DNA from: Takakia lepidozioides | Taxonomy: Eukaryota > Streptophyta > Takakiopsida > Takakiales > Takakiaceae | NCBI GenBank assembly: GCA_030704615.1 | Contig: CM060732.1 | Location: 61,361,053 to 61,425,052, forward strand | DNA length: 64,000 bases | Direction of reading: 5' to 3' | Shown: one piece after another, positions 10,870 through 21,027 of the stretch | Numbering within the stretch: the stretch's first letter is position 1 | Layout: every line of letters starts with the position of its first letter | Program-made: the position numbers and the translations under genes | The notes under the pieces: generated by a model | The model's database searches: none | Told to the model about the DNA's origin: nothing | What the model saw: only the letters and a program-made list of their open reading frames with translations

Positions 10870-11190
10870 AAACAATATATTTTAGCCCACGGAAAAAAAG
10901 AATGCAGACCGGAACTTAGACTTAGGTGGCAGACCTGCAGACCATATCTGGTAGACCGGAACTTATATGGGCGAGAAGTAGACCACAACAGCAGACCACA
11001 ACAGTAGACCATGACTGGTAGACCAGTAGACCATATCTGGCAGACCGTTTCTTATATGGGAGGCCAACAGACCACAACAGTAGACCAGAACAGTTGACCC
11101 AGTACAGTAGACCAAGCAGAGTATACAGCTTAAGAAAACACGGGGAAGACCCTATAAAGAGGCTGTAAAGTACCAGCATGCCGTTGTAGT
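10870..11190 (+). repeat. AGACC-rich cryptic repeat
   Basis: Words such as CAGACCGG, GTAGACCA and CAGACCATATCTGG recur at short spacing, with CATATCTGG(T/C)AGACCG present twice near 10,940 and 11,030. There is no coding frame. It separates two protein-like remnants. Confidence 0.55.
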
Positions 11191-11251
11191 CTTCATCCCG
11201 TGGGCACGATCGTGCCTCCACCCACTTCCTCTCTGCTGTGTAAATGGTTCC

Positions 11252-12193
11252 CTATCTTACATAACCATACAAAAACGGGAAGAGCTGCGGATCTGATTCT
11301 TGTGGGCACTCGGAAGGCAGAAGGCCATGTGGAAGGAGGCACAATGTGCCAGGGCGGACATGAACGTCATCGAGGGTCTTCTGGTTGAGGGTTTGCTTCT
11401 TCGGTTTGATTGAGGGTCTGCTGATTGGGTCTGCTTGAGGGTCTATTTCCTCCATGGGGGTATCCGAGTCAAGGTTTATGTCATGTACCGGCGGGGCGTA
11501 CCCAATGGGGTTTGAGACTAAATACGGTCTCACGATTAACTGCGACAGCTCCGTCGTCATGTCCTGCACATCTCCCTCTTCATGGGACTCTTCGTCACTA
11601 TAGACATTCTCACTGGATGACAGAGTTTCAACAACATGGTCTGGTCTGCTGGCCTTGGTCTGTTGGGACGGTCCTGCTTGCACTTCACTGGTTGTCACTA
11701 TCTCATCTCGTGGTCTGCCGGAGGCACTCGCAGACCTGTGGCTTTTGCGCTCTACATTCTTTTTGGCGCCATCACTGAGCTTCCTTTTCTTCACTGGCAC
11801 ATCGCGGCCGGGGCCTAGCAGACCTGCTTGAGTGTGATAATGCTATCGCACTTCATCGACAGACCGGGCGACGGCAGATGCACCTCTCAACTTCATGACG
11901 ATTTCTTTACCAGCCTTTGAAGAACTTGGCTTGAAATTGTCGGGGACGACACCTTTGCATCCTCCATCAAGGACATGGCGGTTAAGAGTCTCTTTGTCCT
12001 TCACGATATCACGGCGAAAGGGGCACTGAAAACGATCCTTCGGCCATTTTTCTTTCTCCTTGTCTATGCACAAGTCCACAAATGCTTCTATTATTTTAGC
12101 GTCGTAGTCATTTGGCTCATACCAGTACCTTCTCTTTGGCTTGTTGCGGGGGCATGCACATATTGCACCCAATCCGGTCCACCCTTTGGACAC
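11252..12193 (-). pseudogene. Unrecognised remnant with Cys/His cluster and acidic tail
   Basis: One - strand frame covers 12,193-11,252 with a single in-frame TAG (11,843-11,845). The first part reads YWYEPNDYDAKIIEAFVDLC and then a Cys/His cluster (Cys57, His73, Cys79, in CPFRRDIV and LNRHVLDGGCKG) that could bind zinc. After the stop come a basic nuclear-localisation-like VKKRKLSDGAKK, a Ser-rich region and an acidic stretch. I know no matching family. It is likely an N-terminal module of the decayed transposon-like gene, by orientation only. Confidence 0.4.
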
Positions 12194-12644
12194 GCTTCTT
12201 TTATGGCTGCAATATCAGCAGGAAGAGTGTCAGGGACGGTCTGCTCAAAGCAATTACAGAAGCGGGAGTGAGGATGCGTTGAAGGTGAAGAAGGAAGATG
12301 AAGTTCATACCTTCAGATCGGTCTCCGGCAATGATGGCAAAACGACCTTTCAGGAAAGGGCGGGATCTTTGCTTCTCAGTCGGCAAGCCTGTACACAAGA
12401 ATCGTCGCGTTACTTTGGAAGGCACCAACCGTGACCCTAAACCCACAGTGTGTAGAAGGAAAGTGGAAAGACGCGCAAGACGGAAGAGGAGGAAAAGGCG
12501 AGTGGCCCAGCGTAATGGCTCGCTGCACGAAGAGGCGGATGCACACGTGCGGAAAGCGCCACATACGCCATCCACGCGGCCGCGCTCCATTGGATAGGCG
12601 CCGAAAACATGTAATGACCGCGCGACGCAATAATGGCCGCAGTC

Positions 12645-13000
12645 AGGGTCTACTGTCCTGGTCTGTCCTAAGTCTCCGCCACACTGCCAAATGGGTCTGC
12701 AGCATGGGTCTGCCACCGGGTCTGCCACATGGGTCTGCCACATCTGTAATGTCACACTGGTCTGCCACACAACTTAGCCACAGTGGTCTGCCACAATGGT
12801 CTGCCATACTGGCGGCCTGCCACACTGGCCTGTCGCAATGGTCTGCCAATGATTGACTATATTGATTCATATAATGAGCAGACCCATAATCTACTACAAA
12901 ACCGTTTCTTGGCTGGTCTGCTGTGCCGGCTATATGGTCTGGTCTGGTATGGTCTGCTCATGTATCCTCCTGGTCTGCCCATCTCGTGTGCCCTCTGTCC
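12645..13000 (+). repeat. GGTCTGCC-rich cryptic repeat
   Basis: GGGTCTGCCACA, TGGTCTGCCACA and TGGTCTGCT recur on the + strand about every 10-25 bp between 12,645 and 12,980. The + frame reads GLP-S-H-like strings, but it is short and repeat-driven. Confidence 0.6.
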
Positions 13001-13288
13001 GCATTTCTGTCCCCATCCGTTCGACCATTTGAATGGTCCCCTCATGAGGTCTGTCGATCCCCGCACTGTCATGCTAACACATGGAAGGTCCACTAGTTCG
13101 GTGTGCAATAAATTCCGCCAAACATTCACACTGGCCCGGTCCCGCGGCTGGGTCCACCTGCAAACAATATTCAAGAGACGAAACTCGGGAGCCAATCTGA
13201 ATTTTATACAGCCAACCATGCACATATGCTTCTGCCATTTTTGCAATGCTATACATGGCATATGGAGGACAAGCCTCAAAGAAGACAA
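12857..13288 (-). pseudogene. Unrecognised - strand coding remnant
   Basis: A 143-codon frame reads LQKWQKHMCMVGCIKFRLAP and LLNIVCRWTQPRDRASVNVW. The second half runs into the GGTCT-rich DNA and becomes R-P-Y-rich. No family is recognised. It is the most upstream of the - strand remnants in this block. Confidence 0.3.
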
Positions 13289-13299
13289 TGTGATGCCGG

Positions 13300-14475
13300 A
13301 AAGGCCGATTCACGATTGTTGTCCATTAAAATGAGTCCTACTGCCGGTTCTTAGATCAGAGCTACATACTTCCATTCAAGTCTGTAGTGTAAACTCAATG
13401 TAAACACCGACGTCTTCCGCGCCCTCATATACAGTCCCATCAATAGGCAAACAACAATGCAAAAATAGTAGAAGCATATGAACAAATGAGGCTGTGGCTT
13501 GAAACGGTGGACTCCGACGTTGGCACGGGAGTCCACGGCTCCTTCACGCTGAGTCTTCCAGATGTCAAACAACCAACAACATACAGCGAACAACAAACAC
13601 CAAAAGGCAGGGGACGAGGGAAGTCGAAAGAGGAGGAAACACAAAAAAAAGCAAAGGGGTGGAGATCGGCGAGTGCAATGCCATGCCCTAAATCCGGACG
13701 GTCTGGATACAACCGCGTTTGGACGGGCAGATGCACGCCACGTCTGCGCGGGTCTGCTGTGCTGTGGGGGTTCGTCGTGGTCTGGTGGACGATATGCAGA
13801 CCCACCGGAGGCGACCCGGGTGGACCTCCGGGGGCTGCCATGCCCGCGGGTGGGGGACTGCTGTCCGTGGGCCGCGTGCGCCGCGGACGTGCAGGGTTCC
13901 GACCGCGCTAGGCGGGCGCGGGGGGAGACCCCTGGCCGTGCGGCCTGCAGGTGAGACATAAACTCCCAATTATTCAAAAATGAGAGGCAAAATGAAAGGC
14001 ATGCCTTAAAATTGCTCAGGTGTAGCCAATTAGTGGCTGACACCTAGAACATGGACCAAACCCTGGAACTCCGAGACTGGCAACAACAAGTCTGCGGCCG
14101 CCTCCTCGCTCGCAGTCGACTGCGAGACTGGGGCTCCGCTCAAGCATCACAGTGTTAGTCTCGCACAGAATCGAAGTCTTGGAGCTGAACAAGTCTGAAT
14201 TCGGGAGGATAGTACTTAGTACTTACCTCAAATGCTACCCGCTGGCCTCGTGAGCGGTGCTTTTGTGTCTCTGTGCTCAACTCTGTCACCGCTATTCTCT
14301 CTCCTTGACCCCGTGATCACTTCGATTATCTGTTGTAGGTAGGCTGCATATGTCTATGTCCTGAGAGTCTACGCAGTTCTTGGGTGTCTGCTGGAAATTC
14401 AGTTGTGCCTACCACTGTGCAGGAGGCGGAGCTGGTAAGATATTCGCAGTTTCCTTCTTAGAGGTTTTACTCTCT

Positions 14476-14510
<35 letters not shown>

Positions 14511-15377
14511 CGCGCTTAGTATTGATTTCCTAGATGTCCAAACTATACTGACCTTTCTTGTGTATATGAGAGTCTGGCATCTCTAATGTATTTAAGCAAA
14601 TTAATGATCAACTTGTTCAGTATCTTTGTTTCAGTTCTGTGTATGCTGTGATTGATCTAAGAGGTTTTCAGCGCTTTGTATCATAGCGCCCCCCACCCCT
14701 GTCGTGACTACGGCTGAAGGCGAGGGATGCTGTCTCCTGTCCTCTGTTCCCGTGCAGCTGCCTTAATGCTTCAAGTCATGTTGCCCTGCGTTATCCGCAT
14801 GCTTTCGATCAATGTCAGTGAGGTTGCGATGAGGTTGTGAGGGGCTACATCATTGAAAAATGATTTCCTTCCTCGTCAGAGTCTATTTTTGTTTTTGAGA
14901 GGTCCACATAGTTGGCACTTCCAACTTGTGAACATGGTTCTGGTGTTGAGTCCCAGCAACTTTCTGTGTACGACTCCCTCTCAAAAATCTGGAGTTTTAG
15001 GATTGAAAGACGTAGTTCTTGCAAGTCTTAACTACTAGAAGTTGACAATGTTTCTTGTAGCAGACCTACTTCCACGACATATGGAAGAAGGGAGGGGTAT
15101 GAAGATGTAGTTCAGATTTGTCATAGGAATGTATGCACTGTCGCACCCGCTTCAGAGGTTCTCAAATCCGAATATGTCGTCACCAGCTGTCTTTTGAGAC
15201 ATCCGAGTCATTGCGTTTGTCTACCCGTTCAGCAGGCCTTCCCCAAATTCCATGAGACGGAACCCAGGCTAAAAAAAGCTTGGGATTTTCTCCAACATTA
15301 CCGACAGTCTTCATGTTTGCAATCCTATTGTCTTTCTTTAGTGTAGTTAGAAGCAAGGAAAAACAAGCTGAGGGTGG
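13300..15377. other. No supported gene; GC-rich segment, perfect palindrome and poly(G)
   Basis: From 13,580 to 13,960 the DNA is GC-rich and open in several frames on both strands, as happens by chance in such DNA; no domain is seen. A perfect 18-bp palindrome, CTCGCAGTCGACTGCGAG, lies at 14,109-14,126. From 14,510 to 15,377 I see nothing beyond short AT-rich text. Confidence 0.5.
14477..14509 (+). repeat. Poly(G) run of 33
   Basis: Thirty-three consecutive G follow TCTCTC and precede TCGCGC. On the strand shown it could form G-quadruplex structures. The length may vary between individuals or reflect an assembly limit. Confidence 0.9.
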
Positions 15378-15843
15378 AATTGTTAAAGTAGCAGGCCTCC
15401 TGCCATGTGTCTAGGCCAATGATGAAAAAATGCGGATTTCTTTGAAGCCTTTGAAAAAGGCTAGGGATGTCTACACTTATACACACCCTGAGGCTTTTGT
15501 TGGAATTGTTCAATGTAGCAGGCCTTCTGCCATGTATCTAGCTAGGAGGAAGGCCAATGATGAAACAATGCGGATTTCTTTGAAGCCTCTGAAAAAGGCT
15601 AGGGATGTCTATACTGTTACACCCCCTGAGGCTTTTGTTGGAATTGTTCAATGTAGCAGGCCTCCTGCCATGTATCTAGCTAGGAGGAAGGCCAATGATG
15701 AAAAAATGCAGGCTAATTTGAAGCCTCTGAAACGGCTAGGTTTAATTGAACACTGCCAAACGTGCTCAAGAAATGGAACACTCACAGCAAAGATTGAAAG
15801 GCGGCTTGTAGGTATGAGTGGGTTGACCATCTCAACCAACTGA
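15378..15843 (+). repeat. In-frame 138-bp tandem repeat inside a 137-codon open frame
   Basis: Two full units begin at 15,430 and 15,568, a partial third at 15,706, and a partial copy precedes at 15,378-15,429. The unit is exactly 138 bp, so the frame is kept: each encodes 46 residues beginning MRISLKPLKKARDVYT and ending MYLARRKANDE. The frame continues into LKPLKRLGLIEHCQTCSRNG and stops at 15,843. I do not recognise the sequence, and no homologous domain or splice context supports a working gene. It may be a short expressed protein or a chance open repeat. Confidence 0.45.
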
Positions 15844-16731
15844 CATGTTCAGTAAGTTCAACTTATCAGTGGGTTGAGATGTTCAGTTGCATGGAGTTGC
15901 AAGAGTTTGCTCTATCTTGGTACCAACCCACTAACATGGAGAGGCGAAGGTGGGTTTCCTGGGGGAGGAAGAAGGCTTGGGCATTGATACTGTGCACGCA
16001 AGTTTCAGTTGCAACAGTTGTGAATTCATGTAAGTCCTGCTTTATCTTCTCACCGTGGTGTTGTGCGGAGAAGGCAGAACGTTTTGGGAAAGGATCGTAG
16101 ACAAGCTTCATGTGCAGTGTCTCCTCTACCAAAGGCTTGTGAATGTCCAATGCAGAATGATCTCCCTATTGCCGGTGATGATCACATATTAACGACAGTG
16201 TGACAAGACAGAAATTGGAACGGGTTTTATTGAGCGAGGCATTATAATGCCCAAAGAATTCTTGATTGGACCACAATGGTAGTCCGATTTACAATCAGAA
16301 GCTCGCAATTCAAAAGCCTACAGTATTTGTCTGCAAAGCGCTATCCGCTTTCTGCCTCCCCCTTCCTTCAAGGAGCTTTCTCGCTACCACGCAGAATTCT
16401 GTACAAAATCTCTTTCCCTCCAAAGAAGTAGTCGCCTTCAATGCAAAGGACGACCCAAACCAATTCTCCTTCGAAAGGGCTTCTGCATACGTCGCCACAT
16501 AACACTCATCCGAATGCAAGGGAGCAATTCCTGAGTTTCAAATGGGAGTAATAAGCCTCCCCAAATCTCATATACTAACTAACACAACCGTCCGACCTCC
16601 ATACCGTTCCACAAGCACAACAGATGTGCGAGAAGTGCATGCATCCTCTGGCATAGTGATTGCCGGAGTAAACGCACAAAAGAAGTCTCTCTGAACCTCT
16701 CCATGGATGCCTAACACAGCAATTATCCACT

Positions 16732-16980
16732 TCACTTCTGGGTTCTCTTTTGGTATTGGCCCTTGATCCACCGGATGCCTGTCGAGGTGCCTTCCTTGAC
16801 CTTTTGAGCACCTACAGTGACCGCAGCCTTGGTTTTAACCAAGCCAATGCTTGCAGCTTCCTTCATCTTCTTCGTGGTATTTCCTTTCTCCCCATCGGCG
16901 TGCTGCTGTTTCGTCTTCTCCTCATTGAATTTATAATCCCACTGGTCAGCCCAGCTAGTTCCAGGGTTTTCCGATCCCAT
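16732..16980 (-). CDS. Small conserved plant protein of the SWADQW family, 82 aa
   Basis: The frame encodes 82 residues starting MGSENPGTSWADQWDY and ending GTSTGIRWIKGQYQKRTQK. A Trp-Ala-Asp-Gln-Trp motif near the N-terminus and a C-terminal Gly-Thr-Ser-Thr-Gly-x-x-Trp-Ile-Lys motif, joined by a Lys/Ala-rich middle, mark a family of about 80-residue plant proteins of unknown function. Length and both motifs are as I remember for that family. The ATG at 16,980 is chosen because the motif follows directly, although the frame is open for 30 more codons upstream with no family-like sequence. No transmembrane segment or signal peptide is visible; it is probably a soluble basic protein. No intron is needed. 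A host function is unknown. Confidence 0.75.
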   Translation of the reverse strand: MGSENPGTSWADQWDYKFNEEKTKQQHADGEKGNTTKKMKEAASIGLVKTKAAVTVGAQKVKEGTSTGIRWIKGQYQKRTQK

Positions 16981-19900
16981 TTCTTCCCTCTTTATCTCCC
17001 AAAATTTGTTCAAGAGAAATCGCTGGAAACAGCTTCTCTGCCGCCGCTGAACAAAAGCACAGATCACCACGAGCAGAACATACAGGGACCGAGCAAGCCA
17101 GAAACACTAATCGATCAGAACCAAACCCAATTCGACCACCGCCTCCGATCGTCCGACTGCGTGCAGATCTCACACTCCCCGCCCTTGCCTTTCTGTAAGC
17201 ACACCGATGCTTGTGATCACGCCGCAGGGAGATATGGGAAAGGCACCGCTGCAATCCCCAATCTTCCCGTTCAAGTAATCTCCAAATCTGGAAGCCGCAC
17301 AGGAAGGCCGCCCTGCACGAAGACGATGCAGCTTCCGGGAAGCGTGCCAAGAATCTCTTCTCGTTCCTTCTTCATTCTTCCACAACGAGACTCGGCCTCG
17401 TGCGCTTCCCAGATCTCTCGGACACGTTCTATGGGTTCTGTGTGAGAATATGACATGTTCTCAATGGCCATAGAGTTTTGCTTTTAGTTAGTTTTTCTAC
17501 AAAAACAAATCATATAAAAATAAAATAAAATAAAATAATATTGTTTTTGGCGAAAAATCGCCAAATGGCGACCTCAAAACATTAGAATGGAATATTCTGT
17601 CGTGAATTCCCAATTTTTCCATGGATGAAATCGCCAAACTTCTACAGAGAAAAGCAAATAATGGATGAATTTGCCAAATATGGATGATATAAATGGATGA
17701 AAGTACATAGGAGGATGATTCTATCCAAATCTTCAATCGATGAACATAATATCTAGCTATTTCCTGTAAAACTTAATAGCCATAGACGCAGTTATTTTTG
17801 AATAAACCATAACTACTTTATTTGAAAAAGAGGGAAAACTATTAAAGCCCTCAAAGAGTCAAAGACATTGAAGGAGGGCACACTGAAGAATTTTTTAACA
17901 TAAAAAGTGCCTAAAGGACTTTCTTTTCTTTTTCTTTTTTTGGTTAAAAGGGGACATTAAATATGAGATAAGTTAAAACCCTTGGCTCTTGCCATTATAT
18001 TCTTTTTTGTTTTTGTCTTAAAAATACTATTTCAGCACTATTTCTCTAAATTTGTTTTTACAAAATTAGAGTGAGATGAAAAAAGAAGGTTGCTTCTGGT
18101 CGATTCAAGCGTAATTTATGTTGTCACTTCATCCGGTTTGAAGATAAACATCTTTTCACAACCGCAAAACAATTGCCCAAACCTCTCCCAAGGTACACTA
18201 TAGTTATGGTAATATATGTGGCTTTGAGCCCGACCACTCAGTTTTCATTTGTGAATTCCAATTACGAGAACTTTTTAAGAAAAACGAAAAATGAAAGGCC
18301 ACAGAAAGGCCATAGAAAGGCCAGAATTTGAAGTGATAGGCAAGGAAAAATTAACCTCGCATGACATGCCATGGAGGCTGAGAAAAGAGACACCGCCCCC
18401 TGACTTTTTCTTTACTCTCTAACTTCAAGTTAATCTTGGTTTTAACGTTTTAAGTTTTAACACGAATCCTGGTTTTTATTTTCAATTTGGAAAGGGCCAT
18501 TCATTTCTTTTTAATTTGACTGCAAAGTTAAAATATTTTAGTTTTGAAAATTGCATAACAATTCTCATCAGTGTAGGTATATGTGAGGTGGTTGTGGGTT
18601 CAAATCCCGAATACCACATTGCACAATCCTAGGGGTTAATAGCAACATTCCATTTTCAGTTTAAAAAATGTGGACAAAGACGTGCAATGGCGTGAAGAGC
18701 AAGACTAAAATACAAAAGGGGAAGCGGTTTTCTTCTGTTTTATATATCTTTATTATTATCTCTTCTATCAGAGCTTAGAGTTGAGTACGCGAGCATCTCA
18801 TAATTACCACAATTGGAGTTCAGCATAAGAAGATGAAACTATCATGAATTTTCAATACCCGCTTCCAAAGATTTGAGAGCTGGATCCAAGCACCCCTTGT
18901 GTGTTTTCACCTGTATTCATGATTTCAGAAGCTGTACCTGTCAGGGTTGTTAGGAGTTTGAAGTTTTAACTCACGGATTGTAGGTGAGAGTTGTGCACTG
19001 AAACAGCTCAACAACATGTGCCTAGAAGCTACCAACTTGGATTCTCCCAAGTGGACAGCAAGTCCGGCATGGCTCTATCTTCCAAATGGAACCTGCAAAT
19101 CAGCTGATTGTGAGCTCACACGGTAAGTAAGCTTTCATATGATGTATTAACAGTGCAGACCCGTGGATGCAGGCTCAGTCAAAACTGCAGGAGCAGAGGT
19201 GCCATTTGGAAAGATCTTGGAATGCTCTAGAAGAAGATTGCTACTTGGTACCAACGTTGGACCCACATTCTTGTACACGTGATTTGTGGAAAGGTTACAG
19301 AACTGACTGATTCTCCGGTGCATTGCTGATGTATGAGTTGGGTGGTGGGTTGAGTTAGCAAGGGTAGCCATGGACACCATTTGTTATTTCCTTAGTTGTC
19401 TCACAGGAAGCTTCCAATTGTAGTCTTCTCTATTTTGTATACATTTGGTAACTCTTCATTGTTGACTTGAAGAGTATACACCATGGCTGCCTAGCCATCT
19501 TCAAAGGACACCAACCCACCTTTCATTTTGTAATGTTTGACTTTTCAAGAAGCATTTCGTTTTATCAGATGACCTTTTTTTATGGGGAGAATTAAAATAT
19601 GGATCATCTCTTCAGTGGATTAAACTATCTTGTTAGAGCCTTCTATAATAATTGCAAAGTGAGAGGAACTCCTGCTGAAGCCAACATGAATAAGAGCTCT
19701 TCTCTATTTGGGCATTGCCCATTCTGATGGGCAAGTTCGTTGTGATATTTGAGACATGCATACACACCCCTTCTGTACTTGGCACCTTTCCTACTAAATT
19801 TCTTACTAAAATTCTAGGTCTGCAGATATAAGCAACTGTAGAATAGTGTCTCTTCACTCACAACACTTGTCCAGATCAGAGTCCCCTTATCCCACTGTAG

Positions 19901-21027
19901 AAACATACATAACAGCACACTGTTCATTCAGTCAAATAAAAAACACATGAGAGTCAACTGATCCCCTGATTTTTTATACACCAAGAGAGGTTCCCGTTGT
20001 GGAAAACAACCACACCCAATGTGAGAGAGGAATTGGCTCCATAAAGCCTCAACCATCACCTACATTATATGCAACCAACCACCCACTAAAAATACCCAAT
20101 GAGGACAGATTGAGAGTCCAGGTCAAACTACCTAGGATTCCAGATCACATGGCTTCCTTGAAAAGAAAAGCTACAACTCCGGCTATGCCCGTGTTAAAGA
20201 AGAGACGCACTTACCGGGTAAACTCTACCAATATGTTCAGGTTTGGAAGAAACTGTCAAGAGAAGAACTTCATGTAACTGCAGGATGCAAATGAGGAACC
20301 ACAGATGTCCTACACGTGTGCTCAACAAAACAGCAAGAGCAATGTGGACATCCCACAAGTGTGTGTATAATGTAAGGGACACAAGCAGCAATAGCTAAAG
20401 AGGGATTCCATGTGTATGTGTGACAGACAGCAAGAGCCTAGCGGCCAAGTTGGGACAGAGAAACAAGAGTATTGTGGCATGCGCCACACAGACTTCTCAA
20501 CAAGATTTGAAAATAGCCGAGGGAGAGAGCTGCTGCAGCAGCAAGTCGTATCTGAATTTTACAGAAAATTATCTGGACCCCATGGTCCTGAGTGCAAAAT
20601 ATTTTACACAGCTGATCTCACCTATTCCCAACAACCCTCGGACAGTCAACATCCATGTTGGGTTGGCATGACGGACAACCTTTGAACACTGACCTTTGAA
20701 AAGGACAGTGCTCTTCCTATGAAATCAAAAGTGGTCCATCTCTGGGCCATGGTATAGCTTTTAATGGTTGTTTGTTCTGACCACACGCATACAGGCTAAA
20801 ATGCTTAGCAATTAATAAGCTTCAGTGTTTATTTGTCAATACCAACAGAATACATGGTAATGCATGGACCTAAATGAAACTTTCAGAAAGCTGTGTGTTG
20901 AAGAGGGTTCTAAAGCACAGGTTACTCATGTATAATGTGTGAAGGAGAGAGACTCCCAAGGAAACACCAGTGGGTTTACTAGGGTGAAAGGTGTTCACTC
21001 ACTGCACCAAAATGCTCACTTGAAGCA
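16981..21027. other. No recognised gene over about 4 kb
   Basis: From 17,000 to 17,450 the DNA is GC-richer and open on both strands; it lies directly upstream of the small gene and may be its 5' UTR and promoter. From 17,470 to 19,400 the DNA is AT-rich with A/T runs, including a short AAAAT repeat near 17,518-17,540. A tRNA B-box-like GGTTCAAATCC occurs at about 18,597 but has no tRNA around it. Open frames at 19.1-20.7 kb do not resemble known proteins. Confidence 0.5.

Noticed and set aside
13351-14043. Long overlapping open frames on both strands (up to 230 codons)
   Set aside because: The DNA is GC-rich and stop-poor, the frames overlap on both strands, and no domain or motif is visible.
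18541-18625. tRNA-like B box GGTTCAAATCC at about 18,597
   Set aside because: No A box, no pairing acceptor or anticodon arm at the right distance, so it is probably chance or a very old relic.
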